Notes: generated by a model not told the origin, from the letters alone. A DNA stretch of 64,000 nt from Marchantia polymorpha subsp. ruderalis (GCA_037833965.1 AP031355.1:15463501-15527500); one strand, 5' to 3'; shown: positions 1-11,392, numbered from the stretch's first letter. A program made the numbers and translations.

Positions 1-1190
1 CCCTGGCAGCATTGTAAATAGCCTTCGGTACATCAAAACGAAATGAATCCGGAAGATCGCGGGGATTCTCGAGGGATCTTGTAGAATCTGGGATTTGGGG
101 TGCAGCAGTAAGGACAAGCACCACCCTCCCTGCGAGCTCTGTAGTTAGGACCCCTACGACGCAAGGCGCAAAACCCGCCTTCGGAGGTTGCGTCCGCGGC
201 TGTAGGGAAACCCTCCATAATTAGGTTAACCCTCGGTCGCCTTGACCAAGTTAGGGTCCCGTTGGAAAGAGCTCGACGCACTGATTCCAACGAGCCCAAG
301 AACGCCTGGAACGGATGAGGACTTAGGGAGTTATCACTATTGGAAGAAACGGAGGCGGTCGCCTACGGCGGAAGGAGTTCGCCACCGGCGCGAATTCCGC
401 CTACGCGAAAGGGGGAATCAAGTTTTGTCCTATGCGCGGACGAAGGCGTTCGCCTGTGCACAGGCGAAGTAGGGTTAGGAGAGGCGCGAAGTCCGCCTAC
501 GCACAGGCGCTCGCCTGTGCACAGGCGCTTCGGCGTCGGCGGAAAATCCGCCTTGGGCCCTAGAAATGCGCCTTGTGAGGTAGAAAGTGTACGGCGCCTT
601 CCGCGCCAGCGCAGCGCCACGTACGGCGGAAGAGCCGCCAGAGTAATCAAATCGGTACGGACCATGCGGACGGCACGGGTGGATGCGCTCTTGGACGGAC
701 GGAGTTGCGGCGGCGGAAGCGCCGACGAAGAGACAAGGGACGGACAGACTGGACGGAGACGGCTGACCACGGTCAACGCCTTCCGCGCCAGCGCGACGCC
801 GCGCACGGAATTCGCCTGCGCACAGGCGAACGCCTGTGCACAGGAGGATGTTCAAGTTCCGCGCCGGCGGAGAATCCGCCGAGGCTCCTGTCTGCGTACA
901 GGCAGGAGTTGAACTTTTGTCCGACATGCGGACACACGCGTCAAGACAGAGGGGGATTGGCCGAGGGGCGGTACGAACAAGTGTACCGCGCAAGGCGGAA
1001 AACTCGCCTTCGGCGCTACGCCCCCATGTCCGCGGGGTAACACGCTCGCGGAGTTCAAATCCGCCAATTCGAGCGTGAGAGTTTAATCGACGACGGCGGA
1101 GCGTGAAGCCGCGCGTGAGAGCGAAGACCGTTCCAGCGTACAGCCGGCGCGGCCATCAAGTGAGACGTTCTTCACGAGCAAGAGCCGACC

Positions 1191-4100
1191 ATGACCTTCG
1201 ACCGGGCGGCGGAGAACGTCCCATTCTTGAATTCGCGATTCCAATCTCTTGTGCGCGCTGCGCGCATCCATCTGCTGGCTGCTGAACGTTCTCGACGTCG
1301 CCGCACAGGAGATTTCTTGTTGATTGAGGGAGAAGTGAATGCGCGTGATTTGGAATTGAGGGCGATTAGAGTTTGCCGAGAGAGGAAGAAGCTCGGGCGG
1401 TGCAGAAGTAGAATGAGCGGGCGAGCGAACCCCAGGAACGCAATGACGAGACCAAGCAGGTTGCGGATGGTGCCACTTCGCCTACCACAGAACGGGCTAC
1501 GCGCTTTCGAGGAGCGCTTAATAGCAAGAAAGCTCGATTTCTTGCTATGGGGATGGAACTACATCTGTGCGAATATGGTGCGCGAGTGGCTAGAGCCACA
1601 GGGACCACCCTCGCGCGGATTGCGTCCGCATGTTGATCGGTGGACAGTCCAAGATTGGGCGCAGGCGTTGGGAAGATGTGCTGGCATGCCAGGGCATCTC
1701 CTTTTCGACAGTGAGAGCATCAAGGTGACCAAGCAGGAAGAGGCGCAATTTGTGGAGCTGTTCAAGACCGGGAGGTCTACCAAGATTGGGTACAGGACCC
1801 GTGATTACAAGGATCGATTTCGCCGGACTTTGTCCGCGGCGCTGATGCAATTACTGCAGCCGCACCGCGCCTGCTACATCACATTGTGGCAGGTCTCTTT
1901 TGTGGAGTGCGTCATCGAGGGAACTCCAATTCACTGGGCGAGCATCCTGCACAGGGTGATGCGACAGCACGCGTTTGAGGAGAAGGGGGGAACTCTAAAC
2001 CATCTCTCTCATTTCCTCATCAATTTTTATCGGCAGCGGAATTGTTTGACAGCGGCGGAGCTTGAACATTTTCCGCCATTGTCCATCGACCATCCCGGGA
2101 AGTATGTGCGGGAGAATGAGGTCGACACTGATGCAGAGGAGTCACCGACTTCTACCCCATCAAGGCGGAGGGACGAAGGGAGACACACTCCTGCAGCACG
2201 AGTGCCGCGGAAGCGGCGATGGAGGGAAGAGTCTGAGGAGGAGCAGCATCAAGAACCCTCTGCTCCCATTCGACCGCGGCCGCTGTGCGAGCCATACAGC
2301 CGGCCAAAGCAGAAGGCACGTCGACTGGTGTTACCAGCCGACAGTGCGGACACGGCGACGATTGCGACGGAGCAAGGAAGTGCGTCGCCAGAGAGGCATG
2401 AGGAAGCGCGGACGACCGCAGGAGCGACGGGCCACGCTGCAACCTCGACGGGAGAGAGGCCGCCTACGGGCCAAGGGCCTCCGGAGTTACCACGTGCGAC
2501 GCGGACAGATGTTCCGTTTGCGCACAGACGAGTTTCCGCGGACGGACGAGCCTCCGCGGACAGGCGATCACAAGTGGACGTGGATCTACGCTTACGCGTG
2601 GGAAGGAGCAGTCCGCCTGTGCACAGGACACCTCCACACGTGCCGCCTGTGCACAGGCAAGAATCACCCCCGTTCCAACGTAGGAAGGGGAAGGAGCCGG
2701 CGGAAGAACCGCCTACGAGACACAGGCCCTCGGGGCCAGACCCTCCGGCGCACCACGCGCCGCAATTTGCGCCTTCTGCGCCAGGGCCTTCGAGCCGAGG
2801 AGATACGAGCAGGGAGCGTGCGGAGGCCGCACCATCGGCGGGAAGTCCGCCGATAAATGCGCCTTCGGCGGTAGGGCCTATAGGCCAAGGGACATCGGGC
2901 GAGCGGCCCCCGGCCATGTCGCCTTCGGCGATGGATGTCCGCGGCGCTACGCCTGCGGCGGACAAGGCGCCGGCAATTGCGCCTGCGCACGGGCCGGGCA
3001 CAGCCCCCACGGACCGATCAAGGGAGCAGCAACAAACGGAGGAGCGGAGTGACTGTCCGCGAAATGAAATTTCGATGCGCGATGCGCAATCAAACCCCGC
3101 GCAGCCACCCTCCGCTCGATCGCCTTCGGCGGCGGGCGACGGCGGCAGAGAGGATGCGGTAGACAATCAACAAGCGAGTGACGGGGATGCCGCACGAGTA
3201 CATTCGCCTTCCGCCTTAGACATTTTGGCGACGAGCAGCGAGGCTGCAGCCGTGCCTTCGCAGGCAGCACACGTCGATGACGTGCAGCCCCACTCGGGGC
3301 AGTCGCCGACGCAATCAATGGCGACTGAAATTCTCCACTCGGATGATGACGACGGAGGCTCCACGGAAGAAATGTCAGGAGCAGAAGACACCGAGGAGGA
3401 GGAGGAGGAAATTGTTGGAGCGCCGGCGGCGGCGCTCTCTGAGCAGGTGATTCCGTTGCTGAGGTACTTGGATCGCAAGGTCGACAAATACGCCGACCCA
3501 CTCCAGCCGGGATCTTACATCGAATTAGTGCGCAGGCGGACTCGCACTAAAGTCCACACCAGCAAGCTATTAGCTAGAGTGGACCAGGAGTTGAGGGAAT
3601 TGAAGGAGAAGCATGCATGCTTGTGGGGTCAGTATAAGCTTAATCAGAAATTCTACAAGCACTCCGAGAAGATGAAGGATGAGAAACTGGACGAGCTCAC
3701 CAAGGAGCAGGTGAAGGTCAAGGAAGCACTCATTTCTGAGCAGGCCCAGAATCGGATTTTGTCAGAGGAGCTCGTGCGACAGACGCGGTTGTTGGAACAA
3801 TGTCAGCTCGCACGGCAGGCGGATGAAGAGTTAATCCGCAGGTTACAGTCAGAGTGTGGCGAATTGAGAGCGCAACGTGCTGAAGCCGAATCGCAATTAG
3901 TGATAATTGAAGAGGATCGCAGGAAGGAGGCGGATCGCACGAAGGTGGAGACGGCGAGGCGAGTCGCCCAGTGTCTCAAGGGCTACGCCCACTGGGAAGT
4001 GAAGGCGCAGGAGAAACTCACACTGCGTGAGTTTGAATTGCGCGCAGCCGGGTTGTTGTCAGGCGACAGTAGGAGTTGGCGGAAGGTAGCAAAGAAGCTC

Positions 4101-4298
4101 GATGCCTTTCTGTCGAAGGCACAGGATACCATGTCCGCCCTCGAAGTGGAGGTGTCCGCCGCGTTGCAGCGTTTGGGACTGCGCAGTCGAGCGGAAGATT
4201 GGCAGGGTAGGGAGTTAGTGCGCGGCAGTCGGCCGCGCAGGAGACGTAGTACAGGTTCCGCGGAGTGTAGTGTAGCGTGGTTCCGTGCAAGCGTGTAA
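1191..4298 (+). CDS. LTR-encoded (U3) ORF protein, 1035 codons, function unknown
   Basis: I do not recognise this protein. It starts at ATG 1191; a second ATG at 1443 (residue 85, context NAM) is conserved in every subfamily here and may be the real start. Residues about 85-330 form a conserved domain with the motifs KLDFLLWGWN, MVREWL, LGRCAG, RTRDYKDR, IHWA and RQHAFEEKGG. About 330-730 is Pro/Ser/Arg-rich and low complexity, built largely from short palindromic DNA repeats. About 740-800 holds a conserved SMATEIL stretch, an acidic run and LLRYLDRK. The rest is a heptad-rich coiled coil (about 810-930) and a basic tail. It is read in the sense direction of the element and lies upstream of the LTR TATA box, thus in U3. 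A Gag-like, nucleic-acid-binding or regulatory role is possible but unproven. Confidence 0.75.
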   Translation: MTFDRAAENVPFLNSRFQSLVRAARIHLLAAERSRRRRTGDFLLIEGEVNARDLELRAIRVCRERKKLGRCRSRMSGRANPRNAMTRPSRLRMVPLRLPQNGLRAFEERLIARKLDFLLWGWNYICANMVREWLEPQGPPSRGLRPHVDRWTVQDWAQALGRCAGMPGHLLFDSESIKVTKQEEAQFVELFKTGRSTKIGYRTRDYKDRFRRTLSAALMQLLQPHRACYITLWQVSFVECVIEGTPIHWASILHRVMRQHAFEEKGGTLNHLSHFLINFYRQRNCLTAAELEHFPPLSIDHPGKYVRENEVDTDAEESPTSTPSRRRDEGRHTPAARVPRKRRWREESEEEQHQEPSAPIRPRPLCEPYSRPKQKARRLVLPADSADTATIATEQGSASPERHEEARTTAGATGHAATSTGERPPTGQGPPELPRATRTDVPFAHRRVSADGRASADRRSQVDVDLRLRVGRSSPPVHRTPPHVPPVHRQESPPFQRRKGKEPAEEPPTRHRPSGPDPPAHHAPQFAPSAPGPSSRGDTSRERAEAAPSAGSPPINAPSAVGPIGQGTSGERPPAMSPSAMDVRGATPAADKAPAIAPAHGPGTAPTDRSREQQQTEERSDCPRNEISMRDAQSNPAQPPSARSPSAAGDGGREDAVDNQQASDGDAARVHSPSALDILATSSEAAAVPSQAAHVDDVQPHSGQSPTQSMATEILHSDDDDGGSTEEMSGAEDTEEEEEEIVGAPAAALSEQVIPLLRYLDRKVDKYADPLQPGSYIELVRRRTRTKVHTSKLLARVDQELRELKEKHACLWGQYKLNQKFYKHSEKMKDEKLDELTKEQVKVKEALISEQAQNRILSEELVRQTRLLEQCQLARQADEELIRRLQSECGELRAQRAEAESQLVIIEEDRRKEADRTKVETARRVAQCLKGYAHWEVKAQEKLTLREFELRAAGLLSGDSRSWRKVAKKLDAFLSKAQDTMSALEVEVSAALQRLGLRSRAEDWQGRELVRGSRPRRRRSTGSAECSVAWFRASV

Positions 4299-4377
4299 CG
4301 TAGTGCAGTGTAGTGTAGCGTGGTTCCGTGCAGGCGTGTAGCGTAGTGCAGTGTAGTGTTAGGTAGGACTTAGAAGG

Positions 4378-4385
4378 TATAAAAT
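4378..4385 (+). promoter_or_regulatory. TATA box of LTR A
   Basis: TATAAAAT lies about 80 bases after the LTR ORF and is followed by a short hairpin (CCAGGC...GCCTGG). The same box at the same place is present in the other LTRs, which places the U3/R border here and the long ORF in U3. Confidence 0.6.
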
Positions 4386-5133
4386 AGTTCCAGGCGTTTT
4401 GCCTGGGGTTCTTTCCCATCAGAAGTACAGATCAGGAACCCATTTCCTTTGCGTGTTTGTGTCCTTGAGTTCTGTCACCACGCACGAGGAGTTACAACTT
4501 AGCGTTCCGCATTTTGTAGCTGAAGGCCTTCGGCCGAATGTTCAGAGCTAGTACATTGGTTAGAGACTTGAGTAGTTCGGATCTGCACCTGCGGGTGACT
4601 GCCGATGCTCAGAGCCAGTGACTAGTTAGATACTTGAACAGTTTCGCCCCTACACCTTCGAGTGTTTCTTTCCGATTGTACTCCTTGGGATTTTTCCCCT
4701 GAATGCCAAAGTGAAGTTTTGTTACTTCGTGTAAGCCTTGGTTGTAAATTCAGGTTACGCTGCAGCAGGTGCCTTGAGGGTAACCCCTGTAGTATTTCTG
4801 GGAATGACAAGTGCCTGAGAATTCAAACTCTTCAATAGACTGTTGTTGTGTTACTGGAATGTTTCACAGTGAGTCCTTCAGTGCGGACCTGTGTTCTCTG
4901 CGCGTTTTGTGAGTTGAGAGTGTTGTTCACCGCGTATGAGTGACTTCGATCCGAAGTAGGCAGTCCAAACCGGGTTTCCTACACTAGCAGCAAGCTAGTG
5001 GAAGTGTTGTAAAAGCCGGAGTTGGAAGTCACTACCCGCAGCTTCGCCGAGTGTGCTCGCGAGGGAGTTTTCCCCCCTGAAATCTTGAGTAGAGGTCCTA
5101 ACGGATCTCTGGGTTGTGTTTCTGTAGTTTCAG

Positions 5134-5157
5134 GTGTGTGTGTGTGTGTGTGTGTGT
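5134..5157 (+). repeat. GT microsatellite in the LTR 3' part
   Basis: A run of GT dinucleotides. Runs of differing length occupy the same place in the other LTRs (6189-6208, 41542-41561, 47379-47395, 47596-47619, and as AC at 13079-13094 and 23748-23763). Confidence 0.9.
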
Positions 5158-5354
5158 TACGCTGCACTGTGCGACCTCCGAGTGCGCTCCGAGTGGACAC
5201 TTGCAGTATTTCTGGGAGTGACAGTCGCCTGAGAATTCAAACTCATCAATAGTCTGTTAAACGTGACACTTTGTACCCTGTGTGTTCCTCTGTCCCTGTG
5301 GGTTCGACCTTTCTACCACTATATTGCAGTTTTAGCCTTTAGTGGGTTATTACA

Positions 5355-6405
5355 GCGGAGTGTAGTGTAGCGTGGTTCCGTGCAGGCGTGTAGCGTAGTG
5401 CAGTGTAGTGTTAGTTAGGACTTAGAAGGTATAAAATAGTTCCAGGCGTTTTGCCTGGGGTTCTTTCCCAAACTCAGAAGTGCAGATCAAGAACCCATTT
5501 CCTCTGCGTGTTTGTGTCCTTGAGTTCTGTCACCACGCACGAGGAGTTACAACTTAGCGTTCCGCATTTTGTAGCTGAAGGCCTTCGGCTGAATGTTCAG
5601 AGCTAGCACATTGGTTAGAGACTTGAGTAGTTCGGATCTGCACCTGCGGGTGACTGCCGATGCTCAGAGCCAGTGACTAGTTAGATACCTGAACAGTTTC
5701 GCCCCTACACCTTCGAGTGTTTCTTTCTGATTGTACTCCTTCGGAATTTTTCCCCTGAATGCCAAAGTGAAGTTTTGCTACTTCGTGTAAGCCTTGGTTG
5801 TAAATTCAGGTTACGCTGCAGCAGGTGCCTTCAGGGTAACCCCTGTAGTATTTCTGGGAATGACAAGTGCCTGAGAATTCAAACTCTTCAATAGACTGTT
5901 GTTGTGTTACTGGAATGTTTCACAGTGAGTCCTTCAGTGCGGACCTGTGTTCTCTGCGTGTTTTGTGAGTTGAGAGTGTTGTTCACCGCGTATGAGTGAC
6001 TTCGATCCGAAGTAGGCAGTCCAACCCGGGTTTCCTACACTAGCAGCAAGCTAGTGGAAGTGTTGTAAGAGCCGGAGTTGGGAGTCACTACCCGCAGCTT
6101 CGCTGAGTGTACTCTTGAGAGATCTTCCCCCTGAAATCTTGAAGTAGAGGTCCTAACAGATCTCTGGGTTGTGTTTCTGTAGTTTCAGGTGTGTGTGTGT
6201 GTGTGTGTTACGCTGCACTGTGCGACCTCCGAGTGCTCTCCGAGTGGACACTTGCAGTATTTCTGGGAGTGACAGTCGCCTGAGAATTCAAACTCCTCAA
6301 TAGTCTGTTAAACGTGACACTTTGTACCCTGTGTGTTCCTCTGTCCCTGTGGGTTCGACCTTTCTACCACTATATTGCAGTTTTAGCCTTTAGTGGGTTA
6401 TTACA
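5355..6405 (+). mobile_element. Right part of LTR A' (host LTR of LTR A), subfamily 2
   Basis: This piece runs from the end of the LTR ORF region through TATA, hairpin, GT run and the terminal GGGTTATTACA at 6405. It repeats 4257-5354 closely. Its left part would lie beyond LTR A, outside the window. It is itself inserted in an opposite-strand LTR: the sequence from 6406 on is antisense LTR ORF, cut within its conserved MVREWL region. Confidence 0.8.
5430..5437 (+). promoter_or_regulatory. TATA box of LTR A'
   Basis: TATAAAAT at the position equivalent to 4378-4385, followed by the same CCAGGC/GCCTGG hairpin. Confidence 0.55.
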
Positions 6406-6848
6406 ACATGCGGACGCAATCCGCGCGAAGGTGGACCCTGTGGCTCTAGCCACTCGCGCACCATATCCACACAGATGTAGTTCCATCCCCATAGCAAGAA
6501 ATCGAGCTTTCTTGCTATCAGGCGCTCCTCGAAAGCGCGCAGCCCGTTCTGTGGTAGTCGGAGCGGCAGCATCCGCAATCGGCCCAGTCTCGTCATTGCG
6601 TTCTTGGAGTTCGCCTGCTCGCTAATTCTCCTTCCGCTCCGCTCAAGCTCCTTTCTTCCTCGGCAAACTCTAATCTCCCTTAATTCCAAATCACGCGCAC
6701 TCACTTCTCCCTCAATCACCAAGAAATCCTCTGCGCGGCGATGTCGAGAATGCTTAGCAGCTAGCAGATAGACGCGCGCAGCTCGCACTAGAGAATGGAA
6801 TCGCGAATTCAAGAATGGGACGCTCTCCGCCTCCCGGTCGAAGGTCAT
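6406..6848 (-). pseudogene. N-terminal piece of LTR ORF in LTR D, cut by LTR A'
   Basis: The minus-strand frame from ATG 6848 matches the first 150 or so residues of the 1191-4298 protein. It includes the NAM internal start, LRLPQNGLRAFEERL and KLDFLLWGWN, up to the point where LTR A' is inserted. It is a fossil fragment; the rest of this copy lies outside the window. Confidence 0.8.
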
Positions 6849-8041
6849 GGTTGGATCTTGCTCGTGAAGGACAACTCAATTGATGGCCGTGCCGGCTCTA
6901 CGCTAAAACGGTCTCCGCTCTCACGCGCGGCTTCACGCTCCGCCGTCGCCGATTTAACTCTCTCGCTCGAATTGGCGAATTTGAACTCCGCGAGCGTACT
7001 ACGCCGCGGACATGGGTGCGCAGCGCCAAAGGCGGATTTTCCGCCTTGTGCGGTACACTCGTTCGTACCGCTCCTGAGCCAATCCTCCTCTACCTCGGCG
7101 CGTGTGTCCGCATGTCGGACAAAAGTTCAACTCCCGCCTGCGCGCAGGCGGATTCTCCGCCGGCGCGGAACTTCACCCTCCTGTGCACAGGCGAGCGCCT
7201 GTGCGCAGGCGAAGTCCGTCCGCGTCGATGCGCTGGCGCGGAAGGCGTTGACTGCGGTCAACCGACTCCGTCCAGACTGTCCGTTCCTTGTCTCTCCGTT
7301 GGCGCTCTCGCCGCCGCAATTCCGTCCGTCCAAGAGTGCATCCATCCGTCCCGTCTGTACAGTCCGTACGAATTTTACTATTCTGGCGGCTCCTTGCTTG
7401 TCCGCGGCGTTGCGCTGGCGCAGAAGGCGCCGTACAATTTCTACCTCACAAGGCGCATTTCTAGGGCCCAAGGCGGATTTCCCGCCGACGCCGAAGCGCC
7501 TGTGCACAGGCGGACGCCTGTGCGTAGGCAAACTTTGCGCCTACATCAAAAACCCTATTTCGCCTGTGCGCAGGCGAACTTCCTTCGTCCGCGCATAGGA
7601 CAAAACTTCTTCGCCTGTGCACAGGTGGAAAGCTGAGTATCTTACCACTTTCATAACTCCCGGAGTCCTTATCCGTTGTTGGCGTTCTTGGGCTCGTTGA
7701 AATCAGCGCGTCGAGCTCTTTCCAACGAGACCCTAACTAAGTCAAGGTGTTTGGGGGTTGACCTAAATATGAAGGATTTCCCTACCGCCGCGGACGCAGC
7801 GCCGAAGGCGGATTTTGCGCCTTGCGCCGTAGGGATCCTAACTGCAGAGCTCGCAGGGAGGGTGGTGCCCTTCCTTACCGCTGCACCCTACTCCTAGATT
7901 CTACGAGGTCCCTCGAGAATCTCTGCGATCTTCCGAATTCACTCTGTTTTGATGCACCGAAGGCTATTTACATTGCTGCCTTGGTACAGTTTTCCCAAAA
8001 TGTTTTAATTTCCTCAAAATTACCAAAAGTGGGGTACCACA
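6406..8041 (-). mobile_element. 5' part of LTR D, minus orientation, subfamily 2
   Basis: Read on the minus strand, this LTR starts at 8041 with TGTGGTACCCCACTTTTGG, as at 42219 and 32270. It runs through the GC-rich leader full of CGCCTGTGCACAGGCG-type palindromes into the first part of the LTR ORF, where LTR A' interrupts it at 6405/6406. The remainder would lie left of the window. At the right edge, AT-rich host DNA begins directly (8042 on); it matches the duplicated spacer at about 57850. Confidence 0.85.
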
Positions 8042-9180
8042 TAATGTAATTTTTTGAACATAAAATTTCCAATCATGTGTTCAAAATGCTCTTGCTCAAC
8101 CGTTGTACATCAAAATGTAAGCCCAAAACTTTTATATCATTTAAATATTTCATTCAATTCACAAAGAAATGTAAAGTGAAGTGAATAAAAAAATCAAGTT
8201 TATGCAAAAGAGAGGAAGTTCCATTTCAGAAATGAGAAGTAGCAAGCACTATCTAAACAAGGATATAATATAAGGCCACTATAGAGAAAAAGTTATCTGC
8301 ATGAAATAAGCTAAATTGTAAAGCACCTCATATTGATTTTTTATTTTATGTTTGCAATTTTATTAATTCTTTACTGATTTCAAATCTTAAAAAAGGTTTG
8401 TGGATGAAACAAAAGAGAAATCAGATATCCTGAGAGTGATATTTTACTAAATAATGACCAAACTTATCAGTTTAAGATCAACATAAAACTCATAATAATA
8501 TTGCTTAGTATTTGTGATTTTCAAGTGATAATTGCAATCACTCTAAACATCTCAAAGGGACTAATTCAATTCTTTCACAATCTATATTTCAAATCTTCTA
8601 AAAGATCTAAAGTTTAAGTATTATCAAGGTCAAAATATCATTCTTGAATTTTTTGGATTAAAAAACACTTGAAATAATATAAAAGAAAAGATACAGATTA
8701 TTTTACTTCCTTACATCAATTTAGATGACTCTTACTCAGACGTTTGTACTCTTTATATGTTTTAGAGTGAAGAACACATGTATGACACTGGAGGGCTTGT
8801 GATTCTGTTGAAGACAAATCCTGAGGAAGATAAAATACACATAAAATTTGTCAGTGTTCTACCTTTACATCGGGTGGCAAAAGAGATATTCGTTGGTAAA
8901 GTTCTTGTAAGTTAGTCAAATGAGGAGTAGAAGAGTAATTCTTCAGCTTTTTATATGGTGCATCAACAAGAACAATCTGGCGTTGAAGTAAAAGAAAAAT
9001 TTTCACTATTTTATGCAAATCAAGAATATCAAGAAACGATGAAATGAAATAATTCATCAAGCTCAAGAAATTAGTCAGTCCTTTCAGCAGTTCTGATATG
9101 ATCAAGGAAAAAAATCAAATTGTGATGATTGGTCCGAATGATTATGAATTAAATGAGTTGTTCATGAGCATAAGATGTCA
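8042..9180. repeat. AT-rich host spacer, duplicated at about 57850-59010
   Basis: About 1.1 kb of AT-rich DNA, very unlike the GC-rich LTRs. It matches 57850-59010 over its whole length with scattered substitutions and small indels. It forms the left end of the host segmental unit that precedes the PP2C-like genes. A minus-strand open frame (8851-9105) is partly shared by the two copies (58722-58913) but is too short and too AT-driven to call a gene. Confidence 0.8.
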
Positions 9181-9813
9181 CAATCTATGGTGGGCAGAAA
9201 GAAAAAAAAAACAGCACAGTTTCTGTGCATGATCTTGAGAGAAATCAGAATCTTCTTACTTAAGTTCGAAGGCGTGTGTGGCTATTGTAGAATCGTATAT
9301 TTTCTAGACTCATATGTCATTCCATCTCAGTCCTTGTTTCCTGTGAGGACGACAAGCACAATGTGATGTTAATTGTAAGATCAGCGCGGTCACTAATTTC
9401 AAGGACGGTCCATTATTCCATACCATGCAATAATATGTCTGCATATCAGTCACCAAAAATTAGAGGCGTGCCAAACGGCCACGTGTCTCCAGCCGCCACG
9501 GCTCCTTCACCACCCGTTGAAAGCTGCACGAGAATACATTCCAGTTTCAAATTTGACATAGGAATCAGAAAGGTCAGAGGCCGATGGAGTCGCGTCCTCC
9601 CCGACAAACCGTTGAGGAAATCTCGTGCGGACGTGACTGGTGGTGCGTTCTCCTGGTGCGGACGACGTTGGAGCACTTTTTACGGAGCGAGAAGGTGCCA
9701 GTTCTAGACCGCATCGACGCACGCCACCATAGCTCGTGTTGGGTCGCCTAATTTAGTCGGCCGGCTTTGATCTCTCTTGTCATCTCGATCTCGTTGCTTG
9801 TCCGACGGTAAAG
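9181..9813 (+). promoter_or_regulatory. Upstream region of PP2C-like copy 1 (repeated four times in window)
   Basis: This segment recurs at about 52025-52650, 54640-54800 (partial) and 59855-60480, each time on the left side of PP2C-like sequence or its remains. It presumably holds the promoter and 5' leader of the PP2C-like genes. I see no clear TATA box that I would defend. The stretch around 9480-9520 (a CACGTG-containing CCACGTGTCTCC block) is the best conserved part. CACGTG is a G-box/ABRE core, which would suit a clade A PP2C relative, but this is inference. Confidence 0.5.
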
Positions 9814-11363
9814 ATGTGGAACACGCAAGAAGGTGAGCCCAGTGCTGGCACTCAGTTGCAACAAGAAGAGCGTACGGAGGAACCTGGGGCATTGAACTCT
9901 TCATCTGCAATTCACTCCGAGGGTTTTAAGGATGTCGCTCCAGCTGTTGAGGGAGAGTCTAGTAAAGCAAGCAGGTGCGAAGTGAAAAAATCGATTCTCC
10001 TTCTGCAGCCGAATGTTTGCTTCGTTTGCCAGATATTCCTGTGATATGTGATGTCAGCGATGCCAGAACAGTCTCGGAGGATGGGTGATAAGGTTATAGA
10101 CCAAGCTGCCCTTTTCCACGTCCTCGAGGTCGACGATACATGTCCAGTGGATTTGTCTGAGATAGAAACCCGAGATAGAAACCCGTCGAAAACCAAGTAC
10201 TGGCGGCACTTCCTGAACACCTAAGAAGAACATAATTCTTGAGGAGGAGGAGGAGGAGAAATCATCCGCAATGTTGGTCTCTTCATTGAGCTTTATAAGT
10301 TGCAACATACTAGACGTCCCTTCTTGGGGAGTGGCTTGTGCTGACGAAGATGGAAGTGATATGGACAACCAAGCCGCAGCCGTATCTAAACTTCTGTCTC
10401 TACCCACCAATGACAACCAGTGCAGTTGTCAATCCTGCACAAATCCTGCGCATCCGAGCGTTCATTATTTTGGAAGTATTGATGATCACGGAGACTCCGT
10501 TGCAGCAGGTTTGTGGAAAGGACGCCTTCATGAGATCGTTGCTGAAGAAGTCAAGGGAGAGCTGGAGCAACAAAATTTTGCGATATTAGAGGGATATGGA
10601 GACTACGTCTTCGGAGATTTGAGTAAAGGCTGCCTTCATGACATCGTTGACAATAGAGAGCTGGATGAAGACGAAGAAGACGAAGAAGACTGTCATCTCC
10701 CGTTTTGTCACTATTATTCTTTTGGCACCCTGTTTCTGAGAGGCCTCCATATTCATGTATCCATCCTTTCATCCTTTCATGTATACATTCATGTAACTTC
10801 CAACCTCATCACGCATCCTTCCAAAACAGTTCAGAATTTCAATTCTGAACAGTTTTGTATGGATGCGTGATGAGGTTGGAAGTTACCGCCCGGAAGATGA
10901 TGAGTTCTCTGATCCGATGGAGTTACCGATTATGGAGAGGTGCGTCAGCTACAGTGGCCATCGTTCATCACTTGTAGAATCCTCGTTGCAAATTGTGGAG
11001 ATGCCCGAGTCGTGCTATCTAAAGGAGGGAAAGTTATTCAGATGTCTTATGACCTTATACTCGACGGGGATGATGAGCCAGAGTTTGTTTTCAAAATGCG
11101 GAGCAAGGATGATGAATGCCTCATAATTGCCAGTCACGGCCTGTGGAAAGTCATATGTTGCATGTCAGGTTGCTCGCACGTTTCTGGCGATGGGGGCTAC
11201 TGCAGAGACAACGGCCATCTGTCTGGCGCAGATGGCCAAAGAAATTTTTTCAGAATCTGTGATTGTTGTAGACCTCCGGCCTAGCAAGATACAAAATGGA
11301 CAAGATGAGTCTGCGATGGACTATTTTGACGGCACCACGGATATATTTTTCTCAAGGGTGTAG
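9814..11363 (+). pseudogene. PP2C-like gene copy 1 (clade-A-like, broken)
   Basis: It starts with the same MWNTQEGEPSAGTQ as copy 2 (52651). The frame is lost at least twice between about 9960 and 10270, and again at 10740-10890, where a fold-back inverted duplication sits in the coding region. Recognisable PP2C pieces are SWGVACADEDGS (10325), IDDHGDSVAAG (10480), a GEMATV-region remnant near 10950, ANCGDARVV, DDECLIIASHGLWK (11105) and the C-terminal VIVVDLRP. As in the other copies, the catalytic ASDG motif reads ASHG. It shares with copy 3 an internal duplication (LSKGCLHDIVDN) and a deletion between DRDDE and PEF. A decayed paralogue, not a working phosphatase. Confidence 0.8.
10793..10886. 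repeat. Near-perfect inverted repeat (fold-back) in PP2C copy 1
   Basis: Two 46-base arms (10793-10838 and 10841-10886) are separated by 2 bases, with about 3 mismatches. The right arm is the normal PP2C coding sequence; the left arm is its reverse complement and is absent from copies 2 and 3. Local inverted duplication by template switching is the simplest origin. Confidence 0.85.
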
Positions 11364-11392
11364 GTTACAGACGTAGACGTAAAGTATTTACG

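Larger units (their letters stand above)
1..5354 (+). mobile_element. Solo-type LTR A (long-LTR Ty3/gypsy family, subfamily 2), left end outside window
   Basis: This LTR is collinear with the complete LTR at 42219-47592: base 1 here matches about 42276 there, so roughly 57 bases of its left end are missing from the window. It ends in the family terminus GGGTTATTACA at 5354. The next bases, GCGGA, restart sequence already seen inside this LTR near 4257, which shows that LTR A sits inside a second LTR of the same family (5355-6405). It carries a long sense ORF, a TATA box just after that ORF and a GT microsatellite at 5134-5157. No internal gag-pol follows, so it looks like a solo LTR, though the left flank cannot be seen. 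Confidence 0.85.

Noticed and set aside
2249-3166. Long minus-strand frame opposite the LTR ORF (also at 44521-45453)
   Set aside because: It is a shadow of the GC-rich, palindrome-filled middle region; palindromic repeats keep both strands open.
8851-9105. 84-codon minus-strand frame partly shared with 58722-58913
   Set aside because: AT-rich, shortened in the second copy, no recognised motif; the sharing is explained by the segmental duplication.
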